From NCBI GenBank assembly GCA_905221605.1, contig CAJNDS010002085.1, positions 1-62,000 on the forward strand: a stretch of 62,000 bases of DNA, read 5' to 3'. Below are positions 41,704-52,258 of the stretch, piece after piece. Origin of the DNA: Symbiodinium natans (Eukaryota > Sar > Dinophyceae > Suessiales > Symbiodiniaceae). Below the pieces are notes generated by a model that did not search any database, was not told the DNA's origin, and saw nothing but the letters and a program-made list of their open reading frames with translations. The stretch's first letter is position 1. Each line of letters opens with the position of its first letter. Position numbers and translations under genes: made by a program.

Positions 41704-42474
41704 AGCAACCACGCCCAAATGCGTGGTGGCAGGGGCGACTTACTTTGGGGCTTACCTCGCGTAACGTTTGCACGCCTAAGGAAAGCAAGGGTCGCTTACT
41801 CCAAATTGGCTTGCAGGCCCCACTGAAGATGCTCATAGAGCAAGCAGAACTACGCTCTGGCATTCTGGGGTTTATTAAAGGGTGCCGTGCTAGATAGGGC
41901 CCAAAGGAGACCCTCATCTAGAGAACTGCCATATGTTTATCATAAACCCTTGATATCCCATACCATGTTTTGTAGGGCTTGGGGTTGGGCTCAAACGCTT
42001 TCTTACAGTGGGTTTTGAGTTCGAGTTCCCGGTCTGAGAACCCACACCAGGGAGAAGAGTAAACCCAAATTAAGGGTTTAGGGCGACCCAACACCCTAAA
42101 CCGTTCTGCGGAACGGGGTTTTAACGCTCAACCTCCACCAACAGTTTAGGTCAGGTTGGAGCTTGCGTTTTTTGCCACCAGCCGCAGACCGTTCAGGGTT
42201 TATAGGGCTTGGATGCAGTCTTCAGAATTGCGGTTTCTGTTCTTGCGTGTAACGCCTCATCTCATCGTAAACCCAGAAACCTGATCACAGGGTTTTGGGG
42301 TTTGTGTAAACCCTAAACCCTAAACCCTAAACCCTAAACCTTAAACCCTAAACCCTAAAGCTTTGGGGCTTCGCACATCCGGGGATCAGGATGCAGGCTC
42401 TTTTGGGGTCAGGGTCTGAGGCCTTGTTTGTGCAGCGGTCCTTTTTTGGGTTGAGCTGCAGAAGTCCGAAAAGG

Positions 42475-42560
42475 GTTTAGGGTTTAGGGTTTAGGGTTTT
42501 AGGGTTTAGGGTTTAGGGTTTAGGGTTTGGGGTTTAGGGTTTAGGGTTTAGGGTTTAGGG
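42475..42560. repeat. ITR array, TTTAGGG orientation
   Basis: Twelve units with single-base slips. Confidence 0.95.
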
Positions 42561-42579
42561 ATCAAAACCTGAACCCTGA

Positions 42580-43130
42580 CGGGGCTTCTATAGGGTGTAG
42601 GGTTTAAGAAGCTTGGGGGTTTAGGGTGTCCGGGACGAGGAAATCCTCAAGGGAATGACACCATGGATGAGTTTAAGGTGAGTCCACAGAGGGTGCTTGT
42701 CGTGTTAGAAGTTCTGTGTCTGATGCCAAAATAGTATAGGACATTGCAGTTCATTACAATATATCATGGCACACTTTTGAAGATGATTGAGCAGCCCCGA
42801 TTTGAACTCAACCAACCTAGACAAAGTTGCCACCGGCAGCTCCAGAAACCATGAAAGCCTAAAGCCCTAAGCACACCCTGAACCCCTAAGGACCCGAAGC
42901 CCTAGAGTTCTGCATTCAGCGCCAATAATAATCCGACAAGTATCAACCCTAAAAGCCTAAAAGCCAAATACATCTTTCCTAAATCCCTTGATAGCCCAGA
43001 AAACTTAGTTGCTGAGTTCATAAGAAAATTTTGGCAATCCCCCCAAAAAAACCCAAACCCTGAGCCCTCTAGGGGGCTGGTTACTGGTACAGCCCATCTA
43101 GCACCCAAAAGGGCAGAACTGAACTACCGA
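42580..43130. other. Unassigned island
   Basis: Mostly unique, AT-richer than its surroundings. A 68-codon minus frame (42,902-43,108) contains a hydrophobic end (LLGLILVGLLLAL) but no supporting splice sites or motif. Confidence 0.35.
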
Positions 43131-43309
43131 GATCCCCCTAAACCCTAAACCCTAAACCCTAAACCCTTGGGCCGAGCGCGGGCTGCTGTATCCCTCTTCC
43201 AGGCCTCGGACGAAGCACAGGGTGACTTCGGCTTTAATGGGCTTACCTTACTTGGGTCTGGAGTTTCTAGGGTTTCTAGGGTTTAGGGTTGAGGGTTTAG
43301 GGTTTAGGG

Positions 43310-43421
43310 CTACTTGGCGGTTCATGGGAAATTCTACGTGGGGTTATAAGTAGGGCAACTATATCCTGTAACTGGTTATCACCTTACTAACGGTACTTGT
43401 GCCCATGAACCTCCAAGTAAG
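43310..43421. mobile_element. MITE-like element (family B), copy 5
   Basis: CTACTTGGCGGTTCATGGG at the left pairs with CCCATGAACCTCCAAGTAA at the right. Confidence 0.75.
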
Positions 43422-43431
43422 AACCAACAAA

Positions 43432-43534
43432 ACCAACCTACTTTTTGTAGGTTCCCTAAGAACTCTAAAATAAGGGGCTCTATAGGAATAACCTACCAAA
43501 CAAATGGTAGGTTATGGGCGGTTCTTCAGGTAGG
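43432..43534. mobile_element. MITE-like element (family F)
   Basis: AACCTACTTTTTGTAGGTTCCCTAAGAAC, then CCTACCAAACAAATGGTAGG and GGTTCTTCAGGTAGG. Related pieces (AACCTA-TTTTTTGTAGGTTACCTGA) lie at 40,706 and 13,340. Two nested palindromes make it foldable. Confidence 0.5.
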
Positions 43535-44229
43535 GTTTAGGTTTTGGAGTCTTCTTGGAATCGTAGCAAAAAATATAACTTTTGCTGTTTCTTAGGAACT
43601 ACAGTACCCAAAAAACAATTGCTCCCAAGAATCTCTGAGTTTCAGGCTTTGCAGGTTTCCAACCGAGAGGCCGCGTGGACAAAATGTCTGGAAGCAATTG
43701 CTTTGGCTTTGCCTGTTACGGTGTAGTCATGCACGCCGGGCTTACCCTAAACTCTAACCCTCAACAGGCCCCTAAACCCTAAACCTCTGACCTGTACTTT
43801 TTCGGGTCTCCTGTTTGGGGCCGAGACTTCCAAGGTTCTGGGGGGAGGAAGGGGGAGGAGGAGGCCCGATGCTGGCTTGACGTTTTGCAAGCAAGCTCCC
43901 GAAATCCTGAGCGAGAAAAGTAGGACTACCCTAAACCCTAAACTACACCTGTGGTTTTGATTCATGACCAAGCTCGAACCCCTGAGCTTGCACGATCTCA
44001 TCTGAGGCATCCACATTGGTATCATATTTCAGATCTTGGGCAGGGCCTCACAAGACAAAAGGCCACTGCCAGCTGGACCCGCCAGCTGGGTTTGGGTATA
44101 GGGTTTAGGTTCAGGGTTTAGGGTTTAGGGTTCAGGGTTCAGGGTTTAGGGTTCAGGGGCCAGCTGAACCCACCATCTGAATGCCCGCAGGTTGATGAAG
44201 ATGAAGATCCGGCTCCGAACCGGGGTTTT

Positions 44230-44420
44230 CTTGGAGGTTCATGGTACAAGGGTTTCGGGTTTAGGGTTTAGGGTTTAGGGTTTAGGGTGTACTTAATAAC
44301 CCAGTTATATCTGTACATATAAGCCAAGTGTAAGCGCATTAGGGCACTTGAGGGGCTTAGAAGGGCATTACTGTGCATACAGATATTGTTGGATTATAGG
44401 TAGCATGAACCTCCAAGTAG
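44230..44420. mobile_element. Family B element interrupted by a telomeric block with 4-bp target duplication
   Basis: The left end CTTGGAGGTTCATGGTAC stops at 44,247. Positions 44,248-44,288 are 41 bp of TTTAGGG-type repeat. The element then resumes with GTAC TTAATAACCCAGTTATA and runs to GCATGAACCTCCAAGTAGG. GTAC is present on both sides of the insert and only once in uninterrupted relatives. Confidence 0.8.
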
Positions 44421-44639
44421 GGTTTACTCTTAGAAATCCCCGAGCCGCGGCCTACCCCCAAACCCTCTCAACCCCGAAACCCCCAAACCCCAACCCCAAA
44501 ACACCCAAAATCCCAAACCCCTAAACCCCAAACCCTCAAACTCGCATGTCGAAACCGCTTTCGCCCACCTGGAGTTCCCCCCCTGGCGCCCTGCCGATCT
44601 ATACAGAGCCACAGCATGCAGAACGGAAACGGCGGATGT

Positions 44640-45230
44640 GGGTTTAGGGTGAAGGGACTTGGGCGTTCAGGGTTCAGGGTTCAGGGTTTAGGGTTTAGGG
44701 TTGAGGGCCAAGGGTTCAGGGTTTAGGACCAAGGGTTTTTTGGGGGGTTCAGGGTTTGGGGCCAAAGGTTTTCTTAAGGCGTTCAGGGTTTAGGGCGAAG
44801 GGAGGCTTGGGGGTTTAGGGCTGAGGGATCTTTCGGGTCTAGGGTTTATAGGGCTTTATGTTCAAAGATGTTCAAAGACTTGGGGAGTCTTAGGGTTTAG
44901 GGGGAAGGGTTTAGGGTTGCTGCTGGATCAGAGGGGTGTGGAGTTTAGGGCTGTCTATGGCTCAGGGGGGCTCTTTGAGGTTCAGCTCCTAGGGCGTGCG
45001 CCTTTTTTTGTGGGCTTAGCTTCTAAAGTTTAGGGTGCGTGTTTAGGGCATTGGGCTCTTCAGGGTTTAGCTTCTGGGGTTGGGGGGGGAGGGGGGGTGG
45101 GGGGGTTATAGGGCATGGGGCTCTCTAAGGTTTAGCTTCTAGGTTTATGTAGAGGGCTGAGGGCTGAGGGCTCTAAAAGGTTGAGCTTGTAGGGTTCAGG
45201 GTTTAGGGGCGAGGTGCAAAGATGTCTCAA
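44640..45230. repeat. Degenerate telomere-derived G-rich tract
   Basis: Drifting GGTTCAGGG/GGTTTAGGG/GGGCCAAGGG units on the plus strand for nearly 600 bp. No gene seen. Confidence 0.8.
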
Positions 45231-45459
45231 AATCAATGAGATGGCCGCCAACCCCAAGCCCGAAGTAGCCCTAAACCCTAAACCCTCCTAACACGACCCT
45301 TAGATCTTCGGCATCGTTACGAAGGGTCCCCAAAGGGGTCCAAGGTAGCGTCCTATGATATTAAAACTAGCTGAGCCCTAAAAGCTCTAAAAGCCTAAAA
45401 GGCACCTGAGCCCCGAGCCTTGAACCCGATACTAAACCCTCCTTAGTTTGCCATGTAAA

Positions 45460-45535
45460 GGGTTTGGGGTTTAGGGTTTAGGGTTTAGGGTTTAGGGTTT
45501 AGGGTTTAGGGTTTAGGGTTTAGGGTTTAGGGGGT
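45460..45535. repeat. ITR array, TTTAGGG orientation
   Basis: About ten perfect units. Confidence 0.96.
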
Positions 45536-45840
45536 CTTCAGTCGATCTTTCAGGGTACCTGATCTAAACCCGAAACCCTTTCTTGCATCAGGCGTGTTAG
45601 GCACACGCCTGGACTGAAACTGCTCATGTTCACTTGCGCTTGTATGCGCAAAAGCCGCAAAACAAATCCAAAAAACAACTGCACCCCAAACCCGAAACCC
45701 TCCTTTCTTTCAGCGCCAGCTTTCTGGACAAGCAACTCGTTGGCCGAGTCTAGGGTGAGACCGGAGGGGCTTCGCACTTTGATAGTTTGATAGCGCGCAG
45801 CGCGCCCCCACGCACGATGAAACCCTGGGATTCTAGTAGG

Positions 45841-45881
45841 GGGTACTCAAGGACTGTTACTATAAGAGGGAACATCCCAAC
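45841..45881. mobile_element. Family A half copy (right arm)
   Basis: CAAGGACTGTTACTATAAGAGGGAACATCCCAAC, preceded by TTCTAGTAGGGGGTAC; no left arm. Confidence 0.6.
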
Positions 45882-46096
45882 TTACGTTACCAAGCATGCA
45901 AACACAAATAGCAACAAAAAAGTAACCCCTAAACCCGGTACCCGAAACGCGGTTTGCCCCCTGTTTCCGCCTTACACCAGGATGGGCTGTTACACCCTCT
46001 AACCCCTTGAAGGGGCCCTTTTTTGGGTTGATTATGATAACCCTAAACCCTAAACCCTAAACCCTAAACCCTAAGCCCATCATTTAAAAGCCCGCA

Positions 46097-46180
46097 CTAT
46101 GCCTCTACACTCGAGATCAGCGCATCCTCCATCATGACCTCCTCTTGATGCTTGGCAAGGTACTGCTGCTCTGCCAGGCC
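46097..46180 (-). CDS. Candidate terminal exon, helical protein
   Basis: After acceptor GTGGTCCAG the minus strand codes for GLAEQQYLAKHQEEVMMEDA, then LISSVEA and a stop (28 codons). The charged helical composition matches the 46.4 kb exon just upstream, and the two could belong to one gene. Both borders of the separating intron lie in telomeric repeat. Confidence 0.4.
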   Translation of the reverse strand, partial: GLAEQQYLAKHQEEVMMEDALISSVEA

Positions 46181-46363
46181 CTGGACCACAACATGCGTTT
46201 AGGGTTTAGGGTTTAGGGTTTAGGTGTAGGGTGTAGGGTTTAGGGTTTAGGTGTAGGGTGTAGGGTTTAGGGTTGTTTAGGATTTAGGGTTTAGGGTTTA
46301 GGGTTCGGGTTTAGGGTTTAGGGTTTAGGGTTTAGGTCCTTGACCCCAAACCCAGAAGAGCGC

Positions 46364-46408
46364 CTGCAAGTAGAGCTGGTGCATCTCGGACAAGGCTTTC
46401 TCGAGCTC
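46364..46408 (-). CDS. Candidate exon, SNARE-like helix (ELEKALSEMHQLYLQ)
   Basis: Forty-five bases from acceptor GGGCCTGCAG to a GC donor (CAG|GCGCTC) code for ELEKALSEMHQLYLQ. Syntaxins carry a similar helix (LE-S--ELH--F-D), so this may be a SNARE motif, though such helices occur elsewhere. Telomeric arrays lie within 15-25 bp on both sides. Confidence 0.35.
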
Positions 46409-46496
46409 CTGCAGGCCCAACCCTAAACCCTAAACCCTAAACCCTAAACCCTAAACCCTAAACCCTAAACCCCAAGAATAATCATCCTGCCCCAAA

Positions 46497-46655
46497 CTCG
46501 GGATGTTCCCCCTTTTCTTTTAGGGATTTAGGGTTTAGGGCTTAGGGTCTACTTATACTAACAGCTCCCTGATAGGGATTCTCATTGGGGGGGGGGGGGG
46601 GGGGGGGTACGATGATCCCTATCAAGGACTGCTAGTATAAGGGGGAGCATCTAAG
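46497..46655. mobile_element. Family A element with telomeric block inside its left arm
   Basis: The arm CTCGGGATGTTCCCCC-TT is cut at about 46,520 by about 30 bp of TTTAGGG/CTTAGGG repeat and resumes CTTATACTAACAGCTCCCTGATAGGG. The right arm AAGGACTGCTAGTATAAGGGGGAGCATC is intact. The spacer carries a G21 run. Confidence 0.75.
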
Positions 46656-47065
46656 CCTCAAACCCATACCCCTTAAACCCATAAAAAAAGAGAATCTAAA
46701 GAAGGATCTACCATACCCCTTACCTTCTTTTAAGTGTCTGCCCCATGTTGCAGATCATATTTCTCAGAAAAGCCAGACACTAAACCCTAAACCCCAAACC
46801 CCAAACCCCAAACAAACCCTAAACCCTAAACCCTAAACCCTAAACCCTAAACCCTAAACCAGATTCCACAGAAGCTTAGGGATTTGCCTTTCAGCTCAAC
46901 CACCGGGCTCATCGTTGGCCGCATGCGTACTGGCTGAGAACATGAGAGCATGGTTGGGTCATTGCCCCTTACAGGCCCTGTAGCTAAACCCTAAACCCCA
47001 AAACCCTCAGGCTTAGGGTTTAGGGTTTAGGGTTCAGGGTTCAGGGTTTAGGGTTTAGGGGCCCC

Positions 47066-47118
47066 GTGTCCAAGTGCGTCCGGTCCTCGACACGCCTTTC
47101 GCGCGTCTCCAACGACTC
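47066..47118 (-). CDS. Candidate exon, helical protein
   Basis: The minus strand reads SLETRERRVEDRTHLDTG after CCTGCCGAG. Charged and helical, and possibly part of the same gene as the 46 kb exons. Boundaries are not certain. Confidence 0.25.
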
Positions 47119-47793
47119 GGCAGGGCAAGGGCAATCGGAAACCCTGTACCTCAAAAAAGAGAACCAACTGCAAACCACATCATTCTTGTGGCCCCTGAGA
47201 AGTAGAACCTTATTCCAAACCCTAAACCCGAAACCCTGAACCCTAAACCCTGAACCCTTAAGAATCCTACACCCGAAACCCTTCTTGCCGGAGGACACCC
47301 GAAACCCTGATGGGTTGAAGTCAGCTGCTTCTTCCACCAGTAGGTCCCTACTGTAAACCGTCGGCTTGGGGCTTAGGGTTGGGTTTGGGGTTTAGGGGTT
47401 TGAGGGTTTCGGGTTTAAGGGTTTAAGGGTTCACTCTTGGGCGGTCCAATCGGGTCATGATCCTAAGGCCGTGAAAGCCCGTAAATCGCCTTTGTTTGAG
47501 CCCTGCACAAAAAACCCTAAAAGGCTTTGGGGGCTCGGGTCCTACAATAACCGGAATTTCTTAAAAGGGCATGCTTTTGATGCTTACCTTCTGAGCAAAG
47601 GGGAATGTGGCCCGCGGTGGCTCTGGGCTAGGCATTTGCGGGTATACATGGGGCTTCCCGGCATCTGACTGTGGGGTGTAAGCGTTCAGCGCTTTCAGGT
47701 GTAGGGTTTCTAGGGCTTACAGGGGTGCCCAATCTGCGGGAAGCTCCGGCTCTTGTAAAGCTTGGGATTAGGGTTTAGGGTTTAGGGTTTAGG

Positions 47794-47940
47794 TTTTTTT
47801 TTCGCCACCCGCCTATTATTTGACCTCACGGCCACTCTGCAGGGAAGGGGATCATCTGGCTATGGTTCGACTGACAGGTCTAGAGAGATGTTGCGACTGG
47901 TGGTCTCAGAAAATCAGCCCCCCCGTTCGGTGCAGCTAGG
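47794..47940 (-). mobile_element. Retroposon-like segment, second copy, poly(A) joined to telomeric repeat
   Basis: T9 directly after TTTAGGG units, then CGCCACCCGCCTATTATTTGACC and GGCCACTCTGCAGGGA, mirrors the 32,232 segment. The rest diverges; the extent to about 47,940 is a guess based on the next telomeric sequence. Confidence 0.5.
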
Positions 47941-48024
47941 GGGTTTGGGGGGGGGACTGATTTTTCGGGTTTAGGATTCAGGGTTTAGGGTTAAACCCTT
48001 CTAACCCAAAACTCTCAACCCAAC

Positions 48025-48091
48025 CTTCCCTTGGGCGCGGGACATGCTGTTTCAAATTGCTGTCGTACTCCCGCACTGCTACAGCTTGCTC
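48025..48091 (-). CDS. Candidate exon (EQAVAVREYDSNLKQHVPRP)
   Basis: Acceptor GCGCTCGCAG precedes 67 bp coding for EQAVAVREYDSNLKQHVPRP and RE, then a GT donor (GAAG|GTTGGG). Protein-like composition, family unknown. Confidence 0.4.
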
Positions 48092-48215
48092 CTGCGAGCG
48101 CGCAACGCTTGCGCTGCGTTTTCTTGTGGGGGAGGGCTTTGGGTCGAAGAGAGCCACACCTTGGGTTTCAAGCCTGAACCCCTGATCATGTGGAGCAACC
48201 AATGAGAATCTAAAG

Positions 48216-48311
48216 TTTGGGCCCCTTTTTCCTAACGGCCCTAAACGGGGCTAGTGCGCCCTGTGATCATCCCTACTGAGGACTGTTAAGTATAAGGGGG
48301 AACATCCCAAG
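48216..48311. mobile_element. MITE-like element (family A), copy 10
   Basis: The left arm is diverged (TTTGGGCCCC, CTAACGGCCC). The right arm GAGGACTGTTAAGTATAAGGG, GGAACATCCCAAG is intact. Confidence 0.7.
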
Positions 48312-48408
48312 CTGCAGGCTATATGGCGCAAGATGACAATGAAGTAAGTTCAGGCTTACCTGGCAACCCGAGGCCCCTAAACCCTCGGCGTGATCGGGGG
48401 TCCTGAAG

Positions 48409-48529
48409 TGAGGGGGGGTTTCATGGGGGTAGGTACCTAGGGGACCTTAGGGAAGCTTGGGGAGTAATGGGGAGCATTAGGGACCCTTGGGTTACATACC
48501 CCCCTTGAACCCCGCTCCCTTAAGAACCC
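48409..48529. mobile_element. MITE-like element (family I), copy 2
   Basis: GGGGGTAGGTACCTAGGGGACC and CCTTGGGTTACATACCCCCC, then GCTCCCTTAAGAACCCG, match 1,555-1,677 in order and spacing. Confidence 0.6.
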
Positions 48530-49544
48530 GAAAACACTCTGCCAGCATAGACCCTCAAGCCCCAAATCCCTAAAGTCCCCAACGCCCAAAAAACCCTCAA
48601 GCCCCCAAAATTCCGCAACACCATGAAACCCCAAAACCCCCAAAACCCTAAAACTCAGAAACCAAAAACAAACTAACACCCAGAAACCCCTCAGAAAAAA
48701 AAAAAAAAAAACACTAGAACCCAGAAACCAAAAAAAAGAAACGAGTCCCGCATGGCGAGCTCCACCCGTGGATCTGTGGGCTGCAAACTGCCAGCCTCCA
48801 CCTTCGACCCCGCCCTCTTCTTTGCTTAGGGGCTCTGTGTTTCTAGGGTTTAGGGTTTAGAGCTTTCGCTTAGGGGTTCTGTGTTTCTAGGGGTTAGGGT
48901 TTAGGGTGTTTGCTTAGGGGGTCTGTGTTTCTTGCAGCTTTTTGCTTTTTGATCGGGTTTGGGGATTTGGGGTTTGGAGGCTTCACGGCTTTACGAATTA
49001 GGGTTGGGGGCTTGGGCATAGGATCCTGATTAGTTTTGGGGCTTAGGGTTTAGCATCGCGGGTCTACCTAAAGAAGGGTCCCGGGAGCATCTCGTCTTGA
49101 AAGCACAGCTTGCCTATGGAACAAGGCATGGTGTCCAGGCAAGCAACATGACCATCAGCATATTGGGCTACGGATGGCGCTTGCGCACGGCACGCGGACC
49201 TACCGTAAGTCATGAGCCTTCAAGTTTAGGTAGGCGGCATGTGTGGGTTGACCTAGGTCATTGCATGGCCCCCTAAACCCTAAACCCTAAACCCTAAAGT
49301 CTAACCCTAAACCCTAAACCCTAAACCAAGTTCGCCAGTGACCCTGCTCAGCAGCCGCCCCATCTTGAGAAAACAAGTGTGTCGGCTGAACAAGGGCCCA
49401 TGATTAGGAGGAACCCTTTTTTGAACCACGAGCTGGGACATGTGCCTGGAAGTGGGACATTATGATCAACCCTAAACCTGAACCCCCTGAAGTCATGTCG
49501 GAGGTTGATGACCGCAAGCTTGGGGGTACGCGCTGAGGGATTAG

Positions 49545-49663
49545 GGTTCATAGGGTAGTTGAGGGGTTAGGGTACCTAGTAACCCAAGCAGAACTGTACT
49601 TATAACCGCATTGTGAGAAGTTCAGTTGTGCTTGGGCTATAAGTGCCATGAACCTTCAAGTAG
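49545..49663. mobile_element. Family B element, left arm partly replaced by telomere-like sequence
   Basis: The right arm is intact (GTGCCATGAACCTTCAAGTAG). The left arm reads GGTTCATAGGGTAGTTGAGGGG and then resumes TACCTAGTAACCC, at the same point where the 44.2 kb copy is interrupted. Confidence 0.6.
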
Positions 49664-49975
49664 TCTAGGGTTTAGGGTACAGGACCCTAAACCCTAAACC
49701 CTAAACCCTAAACCCTAAACCCTAACCCTAAACCCTAAAACCTAAAGCCCTAAAACCCTAAATTTCGCCTCAGGGTTGGAGGGGCTCGGGGCTCCAGGGG
49801 CCACGCTGCGATGTTGCTTTGCCTAGCCCATAGCCTACTTGTGGAGGTTCTTTGTTCTAAACCCTAAACCCTAAACCCTAAACCCTTTATACCCGGGGTA
49901 TCTATATTTTTTAAGGCAACATACAAAAAAGGCTTTGGGTTCTTCAGGTATATGGAGGATCTCCAATTCTTGATG

Positions 49976-50005
49976 CCCCCCCCCCCCCCCCCCCCGCCCC
50001 CCCCG
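49976..50005. repeat. C20-G-C8 tract
   Basis: Poly-C broken by single G, bordering the exon at 50,002-50,088. Confidence 0.9.
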
Positions 50006-50088
50006 CCACGCTGAACTGTGCTTCCGACCCACATGGAGAGGCGACGGTCGTCCACCGACAGGCTGTAGGGAACAAGCTGGGCTTTGAC
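50002..50088 (-). CDS. Candidate exon, actin-related protein-like
   Basis: Acceptor CTTGAACAAG precedes VKAQLVPYSLSVDDRRLSMW, then VGSTVQRGG, before the poly-G tract. RRLSMWVGSTV is close to the RKYSVWIGGSI segment near the C-terminus of actins and actin-related proteins. The downstream donor is lost in the G-run. Confidence 0.4.
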
Positions 50089-50572
50089 CTTGTTCAAGGG
50101 ACCCTAAACCCTAAACCCTAAACTCTAAACCCTAAACCTAAAACCCTCAACCCTAAACCCTAAACCGCCCTTGTAGGGGACCTTCCGGCTACGTTGGGGC
50201 CACCTGGGTATAGGAATTATGTTCAGATATGCGTAGGGGCTATATAGGGGAATAAGACGAGGCGTCCCTTCTACGGGTCCCTCCGTATATCCCTGAATTG
50301 TTGGGAACAAGTACCCAAAACCCTAAAGACCCTGCGGTTCTGAGTTTGGGGTCGTCTCTGGGGATATCTCCTGCCTAGCTGGGATCAGGCCCAGTGCAGG
50401 TCGGATCTTTTGTGGGCAGGTCATTTTCGTATGGCCTTAAACTTATACTGTGATAGAGCATCACATAGAACTAGGTACAGTACTCAAAGAAAAGAATTCT
50501 ACTTGGGGTTCAGAGATCTTGGCCTGTGAAAAAAGAGGGGAGCAGAACCGGAGACCTCGGCCGTCTGGCCTA

Positions 50573-50683
50573 TTAACTTAGTTGTCCAGTACCTAGGGGT
50601 TTTAAAGGTTAACCTTTGGGATTATAAATGGAATATATGAACCCAAAAAGGTTAAAGGTTACCTACTCTACTACTAAGTTAAA
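50573..50683. mobile_element. MITE-like element (family K)
   Basis: TTAACTTAGTTG at the left pairs loosely with TACTAAGTTAA at the right. The interior palindrome AAAGGTTAACCTTTGGG / CCCAAAAAGGTTAAAGGTTACC is shared with 36,100-36,170 and 35,290. Confidence 0.55.
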
Positions 50684-51259
50684 TCAGCCCATGTAGGAGG
50701 GCCCGAGCCCTAAATCCTAAACCCCAAGCCTTTGTTTGTCCAGTCCGGGCGCCGTAGGCTTAGGAAGCCTCACACCTTTGGGGTTTAGGGTTTAGGGTTT
50801 AGGGTCTAGGGTTTCACGTCTCAAGGAATAGACGGAATAGGGCTTGAGGTTTGCAGCAGGGCCCGTCCTTAAACTCAACCAGTTTAGACCGCCCGTCTGA
50901 AACCTTTTTGCATCCCTGAAACCCTCAAATCCCAAAAACACCCTAAGTCAGGAGTTGGGCTTGGGGTGAACCAGGCCCTTTCTGCAACAGGCTTGTTCCC
51001 AAACCCCACCTTCATCTCTCAGGTTCAGGCGTCTGGAGGATCTCCCGGCATTTCGGGCTTAGGGTTTAGGGTTTGGGGTCTAGGGTTTAGGGTTCCCAAA
51101 GTTTAGGCGTACCTGTTTTTTTTTGGGAGGGCTTCCTCTAAGGCTTCGACCCTCACACTCGCACACGCAGACTCTTTTTGTCTCTGGCGCTTCGCTGCAG
51201 CACCTTGCTGGAAACAGATAACAGAAGGCCGACTACCTTCAACGCAGGAGATGCACGTT

Positions 51260-51890
51260 GGTAAACCCTAAAACTTGCAGTAGCTTCTGAAACCCTCACC
51301 TTCAGCAGCTGGAACTTGAAGTTAAAACATCCCAGAAGTCGTCCCTCCGATCCCGCTCACACGGCCGCAGATGGTGCATTATAGGGGCCTAAAGGGGGCC
51401 TAACGATACCCCAGGCAACTGGGGCCCCAAAGCAGATACCTTACCTACACACACATGTATACTATATATATATACATATATATATGTTTATATCTAAATT
51501 TATACATACATGTTTTGTCTGTGTGCATTTTACATTCTGCAATCGTCTGTATTCAGACGTTCTCATTGTTTAGTTATGTAGCATAGGCATGTTGTGTTTC
51601 TAGATTTTACTGCATGGGCACGTGGCCACGTCGCTAAATCATGGTTTCTCCTTGTGGGCATTTGAGTGAGGGCCGCATCATGCAACCCACGTGCCAACAA
51701 GAGTGGAATGCATTTGGTTTTGGGCACATAGGGTGTAGGGATGGCTCGTTCTAAGATTCTGGGGTCTTAGGTTTAGGGCTGGGCCCCCGTTTTTGCTGAA
51801 TTCCAGCTGCTGGCGAGGACACCTGCGGCAGAGATGATGGGGTGGAGTTTTGGGCGGGGCTCATGTCTCACGTCTGTCTTTCGAGGGCTG
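51260..51890. other. Unique island with TA-rich core, no gene recognised
   Basis: Contains an ATATATATATACATATATATATG stretch (51,455-51,490) that can fold on itself. The flanks are unique. No coding frame of note. Confidence 0.4.
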
Positions 51891-52046
51891 GAGGCCCTCT
51901 CACTAAACCCTGCACACTAAACCCTAAACCCTTTTGGGGTTGCACGGATGCCTGTCTCTTCGATGGGCCGATGGAGTTCGGGGTTCGGGTTGGAGCTGTG
52001 GGTTATTGGGGGACCAGACGAATTGAGGTTACTACTAACAACCCCC

Positions 52047-52258
52047 GTTAAGGTATGTGACTATTGAAAATAGTAGATTAAGGTATATGCCTATTGAATA
52101 TAGTAGATTAAGGTATATGCCTCTTGAATATAGTAGATTAAGGTATATGCCTCTTGAATATAGTAGATTAAGGTATATGCCTCTTGAATATAGTAGATTT
52201 CAAGGTATATTACGATTAACTATAGTAGATGAAGGTACATTACTATTACATGTAGTAG
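52047..52258. repeat. Minisatellite, 30-bp unit, five copies plus two diverged
   Basis: ATTAAGGTATATGCCTCTTG and AATATAGTAG form a 30-bp unit starting at about 52,047, 52,077, 52,107, 52,137 and 52,167. Two diverged 30-32-bp units follow. Because 30 is a multiple of 3, the plus strand translates as a repeated MPLEYSRLRY decapeptide. I see no evidence that it is expressed. Confidence 0.9.

Noticed and set aside
42000-42045. tRNA-like T-arm (GAGTTCGAGTTCCC)
   Set aside because: No matching D, anticodon or acceptor stems could be drawn. The same applies to TTCGA-containing stretches near 16,950 and 43,970.
52047-52258. CRISPR-like 30-bp repeats
   Set aside because: Units are directly adjacent without spacers, i.e. 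a minisatellite.
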